From Lingula anatina (Eukaryota > Brachiopoda > Lingulata > Lingulida > Lingulidae), in NCBI RefSeq assembly GCF_001039355.2, contig NW_019775877.1:48401-106994 (forward strand): a DNA stretch of 58,594 nt. The letters run 5' to 3'. The notes under the pieces are model-generated. The model was not told the origin of the DNA. It was given only the letters and a program-made list of their open reading frames with translations, and made no database searches. This document shows, piece after piece, positions 12,224 through 25,000 of the stretch. The position numbers were made by a program, and so were the translations under genes. How positions within the stretch are numbered: the first letter of the stretch is position 1; each line of letters opens with the position of its first letter.

Positions 12224-12304
<81 letters not shown>
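12224..12304 (+). repeat. (GT)40 microsatellite next to a splice donor
   Basis: An uninterrupted GT dinucleotide run of about 81 bp is followed by a short GA-rich run. It lies inside the intron, starting at position +15 relative to the exon that ends at 12209. Long open frames on both strands here come from the repeat. Confidence 0.97.
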
Positions 12305-12317
<13 letters not shown>

Positions 12318-12698
12318 AAGAGAAATCCCACAGTTGGACTCCATATATGAAGTGTGAGAGGGAGACTCAGAAAGATGGAAAAAGAGAGATCCCAAAGTCA
12401 TTACTGAAGAGCACCAGTCTCCCTCTCCCCACACACATGCACACACGCACGCATGCACACACACAGATGTGCTCTCCCAGTGAGAATGCTATTCAGTCAT
12501 TGCATCTAAGGACATGAAGAAGTCAGGGTAATGGAGTTTTTACCTGACCTCATCGAGCGTCCTCTCTGTCCGGTTTTCTTGATTTCCCCAGGTGTCCACA
12601 GGTGTGCTCAAAAGTTGAATGAACGTTCTGTTCCATTAACTGATATATAGGCTAATTGGAGAGTTCTGCTCTTTGAATTCCAATGGGACCTGGACCCC

Positions 12699-12896
12699 AT
12701 TCCCACAAAATTTAGATCGATCTTTCTCTGTGGGGAGTCTCACTAGATTACTGTCAGCTTAGCCGGCTTAAGCGTCTGTCTCCCCTACTAAAAGCTGTAA
12801 GGGGGTAATTAACTGTTGTGCACGCTAGGCTGACTGCAATTTCAACCCCCAGGGAGTTAGGTAGATCCAGATGGATCGATCTAAATCTCTGGGAAT
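12699..12896 (-). mobile_element. MITE-like element, family R1, copy 1
   Basis: This is an element of about 198 bp bounded by inverted ends: ATTCCCACAAAATTTAGATC on the left, and on the right the sequence GATCTAAATCTCTGGGAAT. It matches the copy at 38284-38473 in the opposite orientation, including CAGCTTTTAGTAG and AGTTAATTA(T)CCCC blocks. It has no coding capacity. Confidence 0.7.
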
Positions 12897-12923
12897 GCAC
12901 TTCTAGACTGATGTTGGTGATTA

Positions 12924-13170
12924 AGGTTCCATTCCCAATGCAACTATCATTTGTCTTAGATTGATCCAACTCCTTGGAGACTAGCTGGATGCAATCAGAT
13001 GAACAAATTAACATGCCTCCTCCTGGCATTGAGTAGAATACAGAAAGCTGGTGATTATATGAGTAGTTGGAAACAAGGTGTGATGATCTGATTGCATTCA
13101 GTGAGAGTCCTTGTGGAGTTGGACTGACCTAGTTGCTAGTTAGAACAATAGTTTCATTGGAAGTGGGCCC
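12924..13170 (+). mobile_element. MITE-like element, family R2, copy 2
   Basis: This is the best preserved copy of the family. Its left end (CCATTCCCAATG..., CCAACTCC, TGGATGCAATCAGATGAAC) and its right end (GATTGCATTCAGTGAGAG, GAGTTGGACTGACC, TTTCATTGGAAGTGGGCC) are inverted repeats of about 80 bp with mismatches. The centre has ACAGAAAGCTGGTGATTATA. It lies 27 bp from an R1 copy. Confidence 0.65.
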
Positions 13171-14741
13171 TAAATAACTTCTTTTACTGCTGTGTTGCCA
13201 GTCCCAATGCAGAGAATGGCATTTTGCTGTTAAAACTTGAGTTTAGTTAATACTATAAATCCCCTCTGAAGGAAATATATAATTGAATCAAATTTTAAAA
13301 CACAAAATGAAGAAAAAAACACAATTGATAATTATAAGTTTTGAACGATGAATCGTTTACTGAAAAGCTTACTTGCCCAAATATTGTAATTAAATTTTCT
13401 CACCTGGAAGATGCGAGGGGCCCTCAGTTTAATGAACCTCCCCCTCACCAGGTGTCTCTGGAGATAGCACAGATAATACCAAGTGGTTTCATCCTTTGAA
13501 AGAGATGTTTTTTCTCCACTCGAGATAATGGATAGAAAACAGGGTTGTTTTTGCCGCTCTGAAACAGCTGGCAGCAAAGGCTGGTCAGTGAGGCTGAAAA
13601 TGGAATGCCATTTTAATCAGCGTCTGTGTAATATGAGATAATGTTACCTGCTGCCGTGCAGGTGACTCATCTGAACTCTCTTCCACAGAGCCATTGCGTC
13701 TGTTAAGAAAAAAGAAAAGAAAGAAACATGATGTATGTTCTAAACAATGTCAACCAAGAATCTTGGCCAACTAAATAACAGTTTACAGTCTTTTGAAACT
13801 GTTGCCTGTGAAAATATTAGAACAGTGATACTGGGTTCTACCCACTAAAAGATTCTACAAGTGACTCTGGTGAGTCAGCCAAGTTAAAGAGACCTAATTG
13901 TTGGTGGAACTGTCTAGGACTGCCTTTACATAGCATAATTGACATAAATGGCTATTTTAGTTTAGTAGGGTTGACTTTTTAAGAAATGACATGTGAAACA
14001 GTTTGCTGATGTTACTGATGGAATTGAGGACTATCTTTGTGTCTCTTCACACTAGGTGGAGTTGTCGTGCATTTGAAAGGAATTTCTTCTCTTGTAAGAC
14101 AATTACTTCCTCAGTTTTATTCACTGCCTGATTGTCATTGTTTTCAGTGTTTGTTGAAATGTGGTATTGAAATTCATCATAGCCACTGCTCTCACCTGCA
14201 CATGGGAAATTTAAGAGAGAAAGAGGGGGGGGGGGATAGGGAATATTTCAGCTTTGTTCCATTTTAATTCCACAGGAAATTTTTTCAGTGACAATGGAGG
14301 ACTGTTTAATGTTTGTGTGATCTGAGGTGTTGTTGTCTTTGGCTTTTTTCTCTGAGGTTTGTGTGTGAATGGAAGATGATCATGTTACTGTGAGTCACCA
14401 GGAGACAAAACACTGGGAGACGGAACAATGGCCGCCGTCACAGTCGCTTGAGTGACATCTGTGTTCATGCACACAGCATACGTTAATACTATCACATTTG
14501 TACCGAGGTCTCCTAATCATTTTGTGTCAGTAGAGATACCAGAATCATCCAACTGAAGAAAAACTATCAGTTTACGTGGCTCGTTATTTTACTCAAGACT
14601 CAATATATATTTAAGGAAAATTTGATTAACGAAGGGTTGTTGGAAAATATTATTTTTAAAAAGTAAGTTTGATTATAATCTAAGTCTTCTTCATGTTTGA
14701 CTTTTTTCTCCTGATCTCATCAAGTATCATGACCCCATTAT

Positions 14742-14795
<54 letters not shown>
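14742..14795. repeat. (CA)n microsatellite
   Basis: An uninterrupted CA dinucleotide run of about 27 repeats, intronic. Confidence 0.95.
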
Positions 14796-14797
<2 letters not shown>

Positions 14798-17035
14798 CCT
14801 CTACCTCCTTATGTATCAAGTACATTGCCTGAGTGAAAGCAATTAACAAAATCAGCCCAGACAAGATCACATTCCCAGTGCCAGACAAAAACATACATCA
14901 CATTAGTCTCATCAGTGCTGTCTTCATTGACCATAAAACTTCAGCAAGAACAATCTCAAAGTAAAACCTCTAGAAAGTGGTGCATTCTGCCTTCTTCCCC
15001 CTATTACCCTATGAAAACATACAGCACATTATATTATCAATGGTGCTGCCTTCATTTACTGCAAACAGTATGGATGAAAACACTCTACCACATTTTACTT
15101 AACAAGATCTAGATCTAATTTCCATTACCCAACAAAAACACACAAAACATTAAGTTATCAATTCTGTTAACTTCATTGACCATAAACCTTAAGAGTGAAA
15201 AGACTTATCCACATCTAACCTGACAAGATCAAGATCACATTTCTATTATCCAACAAAGATATAACCCTAAAAATCACATTTTTCTTTGACCAAAATTGAT
15301 ATGTCCCTGAAGCCCCTCCCTTCTCGTAATCCCATCACTTTTCACGAAAAAGACCCCCCCCCCCCCCTCCTGTGAAGCGGCTGCCTTCAGGCCAGGGTAA
15401 GCATGGGATTTGAGGACATAGGTGCTAAGTTAAAACCTCCACAGCCAAACTGAAAATTCACTGTAGACTGACTTAAGACCAGCTCTCTGAATGTGGGTTA
15501 AGGAGTCAATTTTATAAAAGTAAAGTTTCTTGGGATGAGGTCAGAGTTGCCCTGGGCTACAGTGGTCAGAAAACACAAAACTGTCTACATTTTTTGCTTG
15601 ACTGGCAGCCTTTTTACTGCTTAGTGCTGAAGGTTTCAAGGGTTTCTAAGAAAACAAGATTACCTCCACTGGGGTAGCCCTAACACTTGCCAATTTAGCC
15701 AAGTGCTATAACTGACCTGAATGGTCTAAACAAAATAAGGTTGATTTGGCTTGTTTCAGTCAAGCTTAAACCATTTTGAGAAAAAAAGTTAGTGTATGAA
15801 AAATTAGTGATTTGGCTAAGTGAAAAAATTTCCTAGTGCTTCCCCAGCTTCAGTAGCAACAAAACTCAGGGTAGTTCTAGTCAGCCATGGTCCTGAGTAA
15901 TGTCTGTACTGATAGACCTTCAGACAGCATCCACTTAATGTGGTACAATAGAATTAATGAGAACGCCAGTATTGAATGGGAATTCTGAGTTCTTAGTGTT
16001 TTTGCTGTCAGTTTGCTCAGCAAATCTGCTGTGTATTGTAATTGTGTGGATTGTGTCTTTGTGTTTGTTGTTGCTGAAAGGGTATTTGTCACGATTGATT
16101 TCAACTTCAGGAGGACTTGAAAACTTGTTTCATATGTATTAAAGGGTGATTTGGATTTTGGTTTGATTCATTTGTTGGTGTTGAGATTGTGGGGGACTAG
16201 AAATTTGTGATCATTGATGCTTAAAGGATTTTATTGAGTGACAATAGTACAGTGATGAAATGTCATGTACGGGATTAAGAATTCTAAAGAGGCGTCTTTG
16301 GCTGAGTCATTTCAGGGAGGATGCAGCCATGTTTTAATTTGCGTGAGAATTTGAGGGAAACTAGGTGCAGTAATAGACTTCAAAGACCACATTTACTCAC
16401 TTAAGATTCAGGAATAATTTTGAGAGTAAAAAGGAATACTTAAGTGATGATTAACACAGATTACTGATATAAATTCCTTCTTTCTTTTAGAGCCGCAATA
16501 AGTTGCTGACATTTCTTGCTTTTTGTTAGAAAATTTAGAGGAAAAGGTCTTTAATAATAAAACGAAGGTGAAATTTGATGAAACCCACTTTGTTCACTTG
16601 AATCCAGATGGAAGAGATTTTACACACCATATCAATCAAAAAAGCAAAATAAAGTTATCAGTTCTCATTGGATTATAAAAACGATATTAATTTCTCATAG
16701 TGAGGAGATGATCAAGATGAGTGAGGAAACAGAAGTTTGTAGTTTGTAAATTTGGGAAATTAATTCTACTTCGGTGCAGCAGTATCGTACTAAGTGGTGC
16801 CCCATTAGGTTAAGCGTAAAGAGCAGAAAAAATGTTCTTGAAGTAAAGGTGAAATTAATTTCTCCGTCTTTCATCAACTGGTGGCAATATTACGTAGCAG
16901 GTGAAATTAGAGAGGAAATTGACTGGGATGAAAAAAGAGGTAAAAAGAGGTATGATTGCTGCCATTTATCTTCTGGTGGAGATGTGTAGCAAAACATGAA
17001 AAACCTCTGCTCTCCCTTCTCCCTCACGCACGCGT

Positions 17036-17036
<1 letters not shown>

Positions 17037-17071
<35 letters not shown>
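17037..17071. repeat. (CA)n microsatellite
   Basis: A short CA run preceded by alternating CGCG/TGCG purine-pyrimidine sequence, intronic. Confidence 0.9.
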
Positions 17072-17073
<2 letters not shown>

Positions 17074-17640
17074 TTTATTAACTTCTTAACATTTTATTTA
17101 AATTTTGATAAAGGTAAACCTGTTTGGAATGTTAGATATTTCTTAAAACATTGTTTGATGCACAGTGTCATAATATAATAATACCTTGGATAGCAGTCTT
17201 TCTTTCTTTCCATAAATAATCAACTTGTGCAAGAGAAAACCCTGAATAAGATTGATTTTTTCTTTCCAAATCACTGCAGTTTAAACCAGCAGTCTTGAGG
17301 CATCCTCAGAACACTCATATCAACTAATGAAATTAATTGTCAAACATGAAGAATGATGTGATAGATGCTGGGACAGGTTTCTCGCATTGACAGCTATCTA
17401 ATGCAATATTGAACTGAGATCTCAATGCAGTCTATTGATTACTGCTTGAGTAGGCCTATTACCAAAGACAACTTTCATGATTTTTGCCTCCGATGAAAAT
17501 TTCTTTCCAAGGGAATTTCTTTCTAAGGGAAATTTATCCAAGAATAAAGATTACATGACCTTTATAAATGTAGTTTGGAGTGTTTTGAAAATGTGTATTA
17601 GGAGCAAATAATTGATAGAATGTGAATTCTTTAGCAGCCA

Positions 17641-18228
17641 AAAAAAAAAGGAGTGCAATAAAATGATGGCACTTAAAGTATATTGCTATATACTGTTGGT
17701 TGTAAAGAATAAGAAATCATCTTTCCATGATCTCTCTCTCTCTTCATCTTTTGATCATAGATCATACTGGATATGTATCTTAGTACTATTGATTTATACT
17801 GCGGAGTACATGGCTGACCTTATCATTATTTACCCAGGTGATGAAGATTCCTTATGATGCTCAATTTTTAAAGTTTCTAAAACAGAAAATGCCTGCTAGG
17901 AAAAATTTACAAATACGAGTGTTTGAAGTTAGTNGAAAAAAAAAGGAGTGCAATAAAATGATGGCACTTAAAGTATATTGCTATATACTGTTGGTTGTAA
18001 AGAATAAGAAATCATCTTTCCATGATCTCTCTCTCTCTTCATCTTTTGATCATAGATCATACTGGATATGTATCTTAGTACTATTGATTTATACTGCGGA
18101 GTACATGGCTGACCTTATCATTATTTACCCAGGTGATGAAGATTCCTTATGATGCTCAATTTTTAAAGTTTCTAAAACAGAAAATGCCTGCTAGGAAAAA
18201 TTTACAAATACGAGTGTTTGAAGTTAGT
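17641..18228. repeat. 293-bp direct duplication split by a single N (probable assembly artefact)
   Basis: Copy 1 (17641-17933) and copy 2 (17936-18228) appear identical over 293 bp, starting in a poly-A run and ending GTTTGAAGTTAGT. The only material between them is an N at 17934 and a G. Overlapping contig ends joined without merging give exactly this picture. The duplicated open frames here should not be read as genes. Confidence 0.85.
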
Positions 18229-19367
18229 GTTGGATTATATCCCTTGCTGAGAAGAAGCCATTGAAGAAATATGTAAGAAGAAGAGCTCAGCTGGCCCTGA
18301 AAAGGGCAACTGTCTCGAGAGATTATGAAAGATTATAACAAACTGGTGAGCACTGATGTCAAAGTGCTTGATCGCAGCTGGAAATCTGCAAAAATACAAG
18401 AGCAGACCTGTGGCTGTAGAAATTTGTTGCCTTCAGCAAAGTTTAATTAAGATGCACATGTTGAAAGAAGTTGGTTTTCATTCTAAAAGAAGTTTAATAC
18501 ATCTCGTAAGGGTTTCTTTTACAAGTGAATTTACAAACAAAACAAACCTGCTTTTTATTTTTAACAGATATATAAGTTTTGGTATCAATTGGCTGTTGAG
18601 CCTTAGTTTAAAATAGAAAATATTTCATTTTAAGCACCCTTAGTTGAGAATAGAGGCAACATTTGTAACAGAGATGGCTGTAAGATATAGAGCAATTTTA
18701 TGTCAAGGTACTTTTATAGATTTTTTTCCTGAACAGTGCAAATGATTTGAATGACTGATTGATTTGCAGTATTTTCTTATCAATGTTAACCTGGTAGGTG
18801 TAGCTATTTTTTAAATGAGCTCAAACTGCATGGACAAAAAAAGAGCAGACTTTTTACCAGATCTGTCCTGATACAAATAGATGGCAGTGGCTGTTAGGGC
18901 ACCAAGTGGGTATTTTATTGCAGAGGAAGTGTTTCACCTGTCTTCAAGGAGCCAACATAAACAACGCTGGGATGAGGAAAATCTAGTTCAATTAGCTTCA
19001 AGCTGCTAGACACCAGATCAGGTGTTTCTATCCCTTCAGACATCCATCAGGCATTTTTTTGTGATAGACAGAAAGAGGTCCCTGATTTTCAAAATGATAT
19101 TCATCTATTGAGGAATATAAAATATTTTTGCAAGGAAACCTATCAGATAGTCTTTCTCTCATTGTTCATTATGTTTTTAATGTTTTGGGGTATTTTTAGG
19201 ACGTCTCCCTTTACCTGTCAAACAAAAAGAGTTTTGGGGTCTGGTTTATGTGGCTTTTAGTACTTGAATTTAGTACTTGAATGTGAATTTATCCTGAAGA
19301 TATTGAAGATAGTTCAAGGGCAGTTATGTTGTGCAAGCAATGATAATATATACACCGGAGTCTCAGT

Positions 19368-19420
19368 CTCTCTCTCTCTCACATATATATACACACACAC
19401 ACACAGAGAGAGAGAGAGAA
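19368..19420. repeat. Compound CT / TA / CA / GA microsatellite
   Basis: Consecutive dinucleotide runs (CT)n, (AT)n, (AC)n and (AG)n, intronic. Confidence 0.85.
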
Positions 19421-20746
19421 TTGTCATTCAGCTCAGACACATTCATAAAGTGATAATATTGTGTGGTGTTCAGCAGGTGGCAGTTCAGTCACCCAGACAA
19501 TAACCAGTCCATTCTCTCCACACAGCCAGAATGCTGGCCTGACATGCATTATAGGTGACAGCACATTACTCATCTCTTCAGGCACGTTCTCAATCACTTT
19601 AGGTCACCCTTACTCAGTACACCCCACTGTTGGCTAATCATTAGGAGAGAGCCAAATCTTCTGTTTTATTGATGGGAACTTTACAGATTACTTTAATGTA
19701 TTTTTTGCAGCATTTTTCCATATCAATAATCTTTTTTTTTTCTAAAGGTGTTATATTTTGTGTTAAAAAACATGTACCCATATTACAAATTTTAACAATT
19801 GTTATATTGACAACCTTGCTTGAGAGGCACACTTAAAGTAGCCGAACCTATCTTTACTGGGAACAGGACTTAATTATTTTGTTTACACAGTTTTGGACCT
19901 CAGCAGCCATTATGAAACGAAGCAGACAGGAATATAAAGTTGGTCAGTATCATCCTGTTTATCACTTCATGTCCCTAATAGGGCCACTGCATGCATTGTG
20001 GGAGACAAGCAGTGCATTGTGGGATGCAGACATTATCAATTCATAGCTTGGTATTCACTATTAACCTTTGGACCTCTGTTTCAAAAAAATCTATGAATGC
20101 ACCCACTCTTTCCTATATATTCATCCCTATGTAATTTTCCCTATTGACCTTCAGAGTGCTGACCATAGGTTATCAATCAGACTTCTCCTTCCTGATGAGA
20201 AAACTAAAATAGATATATTCCATATTTAGTCAAAGTTAACTTACTATAATACATAGGAGTATTGGAACATTTCTCTTACAAAACAACAACACAGTAAAGC
20301 TACATGTATGATACAACTATTATTTTGAAGCTTGGTTTTTTGGCATGTTTTTAATAAAGCTCTGCCTGCACTCAGTCTGGTTGCTATAGCAACAAGCATT
20401 AGTCTTGGCAGGACATCACTCACACGGACTGAGTTACTAAGTACTTCACCTACTTTATAGAGCCATTTTGCTGAAATAATTTATTTTATGAAGTGATATA
20501 TGTGCTCTCAATTTTTGGGCAATTTGAAGTCATTTCAGTGTAGATTTTATCTGTTAAGATCTGAGAACAAGGAAAATTTTCACCAAAATGGGATTTTAAT
20601 CAGTGATCTATCAATTACATAAAAGCTTTTGCTTACAGCTAACATGTGATTGATAGCCCAATCAAGCTGATCAAGTTGTTTTGTAATTGAAACACACCAA
20701 AGTCAGTACAAACATTGTGTCCTATCCATGTGAGAGTTGTAGAGAT

Positions 20747-20808
20747 TGTGTTAGGTGAGACAGACATTTGTGTTGGGTGAGACAGATGTGTTAGGTGAGA
20801 CAATGTGG
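20747..20808. repeat. Short tandem repeat, about 20-28 bp unit, three copies
   Basis: Three imperfect copies of TGTTAGGTGAGACAGA with variable spacing, in the 3' part of the large intron. Confidence 0.7.
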
Positions 20809-21077
20809 TGGCATTAACAAAGATGAGTAAGCAATGTGATAAGCTTCACTGAGCAAACATCTTGCACCTTGATGGCCTCAAGAACTTACAGAATCCAAAA
20901 TATGTGTGAATATTTGTAGTGTGATTAAAAATAACAGAGAGTTTAAAACTATTTGCTTGAACATCTTGATCAGTAATTCATAAGACAAGACAATATTTTT
21001 GTTTTTCCCATCAGTCAGAAAAATAATCTTTTTCACCAGTCAAAGATAATGTAATAAAACCTTCCCCATACTTCCAG

Positions 21078-21204
21078 ATATACCAGCAATGTGACAGAGG
21101 TGGGGTTGATTGCACAGGTCAGGTTTAACCCCGAGATGACCGTAGTCCAGGGAAGAACTACCACTGTGATTACACTGAAAGACAAACTGATGCACATGGC
21201 AAAG
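21078..21204 (+). CDS. GPC5: Glypican (GPC3/5 class), C-terminal stalk exon
   Basis: The first base completes an Arg codon with the preceding exon. The exon then encodes YTSNVTEVGLIAQVRFNPEM, TVVQGRTTTVITLKDKL and MHMAK. This corresponds to the family segment 'Y...V..NGL..Q..NPE(V/M)', the last folded part of the core before the flexible heparan sulfate region. NVT is a sequon. The length is 127 nt, acceptor CTTCCAG, donor AAAG|GTAGGG, ending at phase 0. Confidence 0.94.
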
Positions 21205-21453
21205 GTAGGGTTAAGCTGAAGATGAATGATTTGGTTTCTGAAAATATTTACAACGTTTGTATCAAATTATGAATTATCTATATCTTGTTATACCACAAAA
21301 TGTTATTAATTTATTTATGCTGAATGAAGCAAGCTAAAAACTTTTATACAAACATAAGGCCAATTACCATATTTTTAATTTTAAATTTTCTTTGTAAGTC
21401 AACCAATTCTGTTCAAAATTAAATTTAAAAATCGTAATCTGTGTGTTTCTTAG

Positions 21454-21628
21454 CAACTGGAAAGTAGTGCCCAGAAGGAGAGCCGTATGCAGGCCGACCA
21501 GTGGGTGGTCGCCATACACAACCACTACCCTGACAACTTCCCCGGGAGTGGGGACGGCGCTCTCAATGATGACGAGGACTTTGGGCAGGGGTCTGGGTCA
21601 GGTTTTGGGGGTGACAATGATAATGATG
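21454..21628 (+). CDS. GPC5: Glypican (GPC3/5 class), heparan sulfate attachment exon
   Basis: This exon encodes QLESSAQKESRMQADQWVVA, then the glycosaminoglycan region: PGSGDG and, between acidic stretches, FGQGSGSGFGG. Ser-Gly pairs flanked by Asp/Glu are the classic priming sites for heparan sulfate. Three Ser-Gly sites are visible, two of them adjacent. The position close to the membrane end of the protein is typical of glypicans. The acceptor is GTTTCTTAG. The exon ends at phase 1 before GTAAGTGTGTGTG, which runs into GT and CT repeats. Confidence 0.94.
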
Positions 21629-21645
21629 GTAAGTGTGTGTGTACA

Positions 21646-21648
<3 letters not shown>

Positions 21649-21688
<40 letters not shown>
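21649..21688 (+). repeat. (CT)n microsatellite in a 222-bp intron
   Basis: About 20 CT dinucleotides lie 20 bp past a splice donor and fill a sizeable share of the intron 21629-21850. Confidence 0.95.
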
Positions 21689-21690
<2 letters not shown>

Positions 21691-21850
21691 GTGTATGTGT
21701 TTTAAGAAAGTCGTGAGACAAGGATTTTTGAGAGATTTCCTTTGCTAAGTTACATTATGAACACTTATCTTGATAAAACCATCAAAGTTTAAACCTAAAT
21801 GTTAAGTGTGAAGAAATTTCTGTTAATTAAAAGAACTTGCACAATTCCAG

Positions 21851-22050
21851 GCCAGAGCTCCAATCCAGAGTGGGACTTTGGTGATGGATCATCAGACAAC
21901 AGCCAGCACGACTCCATCAATAAGAATAACAAGCCAAATCCTGGGGCCGCAGAGACCAAAGGCCCCACTGGAGAGAGCTTTGCGCTCCGCGTTACTCTCA
22001 CCTCCATTATTGCAACGACTTTTGCTGCTGTATTATGGGTAAATGGATGA
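21851..22050 (+). CDS. GPC5: Glypican (GPC3/5 class), terminal exon with GPI-anchor signal and stop
   Basis: After ATTCCAG the exon completes a Gly codon and encodes GQSSNPEWDFGDGSSDNSQ, then NPGAAETKGPTGES and the hydrophobic tail VTLTSIIATTFAAVLWVNG, followed by TGA at 22048-22050. A hydrophilic region, a small-residue patch (PGAAE, likely anchor site) and a terminal hydrophobic segment with no charged cytoplasmic tail are the pattern of a GPI attachment signal. The protein would therefore sit on the outer leaflet of the plasma membrane. The visible part of the protein is about 488 residues, consistent with a normal glypican (about 550-580) lacking its first exons. Confidence 0.94.
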
Positions 22051-25000
22051 AAATGGAGCAGATGACCCATATTTGATTTTATAGTATATATACAGATAAA
22101 TAGATGTGTATAAAAAAGTGGCACTCTCATTGTATGACATTTTATTTCATTAATGGCTTTGTCTGATGTCACAGCTACATGTAAACTTGTACAGTTCAGT
22201 CCATGTGCACACTGTTAAGAAAATGACCAGAAAGGTGGACATTAACTGGACATGAAGTTACCAGCAGTTGTATCTATAACTAAGCCCCAAGGCCACGGTT
22301 TTACATGCACAGTCAAGGTGCCTACGAATGTGAAGGATTTCTTATGGATAACAGCTTATTAGGCAAAGAAAAATGGAGGGTTTCATTTTTCACCTGGAAA
22401 GGATTCTTCGCTGCACAGAAATTTTGAAGTTATCCCCTCTGCAATATTTCTTATTTGACATTGTGGAAGGTAAAACAGGAGGAGTTCGTAACACTGGGAT
22501 CATGGAACTATTTTTTCGATGCGGGTGACGAATGACAAGAGTCCGGGATTGTTTATGAAAAGTTTTTTGTGTGAATGTCAGACCAAGGAGCAGGACTTAT
22601 AATGATCACAGCATTTACAAAATTTTTGTAACAAAAACTAATCATATGAAGATTTCGGCAGTGTTGTGAATGGACATGTTGACATTTGAGGAAAAGGTAC
22701 ACATAGATATGCCAAATGAATACTTTATATTTATATTCATATATATTCATATAAACTACAAAATATGATATATCTTCAACATACTACAGCAGACAAGATT
22801 TCAGCATATCCATTTTTGTTTCTTGTAAAGAAGTCTTCAGATAGATAAATTTGGTAAGAAGGTTGTGATTGCAGTTCTAGGTCAAAGAAGTAGTCCAGTG
22901 CCATCTTATAAACAATATGGCTATATCAACTGCTGGGGATATACATGGTATCTTAGGATTTCAATTTCATATCAGACATATTTTAACATGCAAGTCTTTT
23001 TTTCAGCAGTTAAGGGAGAAGTATCTTCATCTTTTTAAATGTTTATCCCTCCACCACCCCCCCCCCCCCCAAAAAAAAATCAGAAAGTTGGCTGTGAGAA
23101 AATGCCTCAACTTTATGATTATAATATTGCAGAGTTTGTAAAAAATACAGTATGAAAATTGAAAAAAAAAAAGACTCCCCACATTGAACAAAGGAATATT
23201 CCCAATATATTTGAAGAAGGGATTTCTCTCCCACCTACCAAAGTTGTTTCCCACCTATGCCATAATATAACCCACCAAGAAAAAAGATCCCCCCAAGTCT
23301 CTCATGACCAAGAAAAAGATAGTACTGCCACCATTTTGAAATGGAATTTTTTCTTTATGTCAAGATATGGCATATAAGATCTGTCATGTTCTATTCCCCT
23401 CTTTAATTCCCTAGATTGCTTAAGGCCAAACTGTTTAATCGAGGCATGGAAAATTTCAATACTTAGAAGCAAAAAAATGAAGCAATTTCCTAAAAATTTG
23501 AAAGGAAAATAGCTGCAATGAACTTTTGATTGCATCTGCAAAATACAATATCCTCACGGCAGGAAATTTCAGTCATTACTGTAATGAAAAACAAGGGGTA
23601 AAAATGAGCTCATTTTCTTATTTACTTTTTTGTGTTTAGTGTACCAGAAAAATGTAATATAATTATATGCCCACATTTTTGAGAGAGATTGAATATGAGA
23701 TTGAATATGGTGGTGAAATAATCGCAAACTAATTCCATATTAGATGTTAGTAAATGTATTGCTCATCAAATTAGACATAAGTAAAAAGCTGCTCCTCAAA
23801 TTGGATATAAGTAATGAGTGCTTTTCCTCAAAAAGTCTTTTTAGGTGCTTCAGTGATTCTCTAGTTAAACATTTAATTATTGACTTTTTAGTCTGGTTAA
23901 AGATGTTAGGGTTTTGATAAATAAAATGGAAAACATCTGTTTTTAATTTTACTGATAGGCCTTGAATTTTGTATGTCGGGTGATTTTTTTTTTTTTTTTA
24001 CTGTAATCCAATTATAGCTGCAAAGTATCATTTTAGTCATTTTAGCAAAGTAGGGTGCTTACTTTTATATGTATTGTATACAGTAGATCATGGTTTAAGC
24101 ATATAGATGAATACCTTTTGGTTTTCTTAAGTCTAAGTAGAAGGGCAACCCTAGGAAATATGATACAGCCATTAGTGTTTTAGCATTTTCATTCATTGAA
24201 TGAGAAGTCACATTAATTTAATTCTTGATTGTCAGATGTCAGTAACATGTACAGAAAGAATGTATAGATAGTTGTAATGCAACAACAATATTGTTTGGAA
24301 TTTTAAAACAGGGGAGCACAGTGAGTTATGTGATGAAATACAACATTTTGCACTTATGGAGAATTTGTACTTGGCTGATTAAAATGGTTATTCTATTAAT
24401 TATATGAAAATTATGAAATATGCATATCATCTTGAAAAGAATTATGCATCAAAGAGCTCCAAGGTATAGTTTCAGTATTTCAGTCTCAGCCCAAATATTT
24501 AATTTACAGTGAACAGCTCAAAAATCTTGTAGAGAAAAAAATAGACATCGAATCTGAATCGAAATTTTTCGCTCTGCACAGGTCACAGTTTAGTCAACAT
24601 CAGAATACTCCCAATCACTTAATTGCTGTGATTTCCAAGGATTTCCATGTCACATGATGGATCACATGATGAATCACATGATGGGTCACATGCAGATATT
24701 TACCTCATTCTACCTTGTCACATGACATGTCACATGACCAGATATTTTGTTTGATAATTTTAATCCGAACAGACACTGAAGCAGTCTTAACATTGGAAAC
24801 AAAATTCTTTTATTGCATATTACTTCAATATATATGCAATTTAATTATTACTGAAGAAGGAATTCGTTAGTACGTGTCATCTTTAATTTTGCTTGAATGC
24901 TTTTGAAACCAGATTATTGTGCATTTAGTTTACAAATGTGCTGTATTAAAACCAAATGAGTTTCACGGGTTAAACAGTTAAGTCTTGATCAAAAGGTGAC

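Larger units (their letters stand above)
12210..21077 (+). other. Glypican gene 1, large 8.9-kb intron
   Basis: No exon is supported between the CWNG exon and 21078. The intron contains the (GT)40 tract, MITE-like copies at 12699-12896 and 12924-13170, (CA)n at about 14742-14795 and 17037-17071, a poly-C run near 15355-15368, a 293-bp duplication flanking an N, a CT/CA/GA mixed repeat near 19368-19420, and three short repeats of the GTTAGGTGAGACA type near 20748-20802. Confidence 0.8.

Noticed and set aside
12083-12517. Open frames with poly-Thr-His or poly-Cys-Val on both strands
   Set aside because: These are translations of the (GT)40 tract and flanks.
17612-18152. Two related open frames MMALKVYCYILLVV...
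   Set aside because: They arise from the N-flanked duplication, so one is a copy of the other. No domain is visible and one reads through the N.
18255-18340. Short Lys/Arg-rich reading EKKPLKKYVRRRAQLALKRA ending in a stop
   Set aside because: It looks somewhat protein-like but is only about 30 codons, has no splice signals and matches nothing I can name. It may be a retrocopy fragment.
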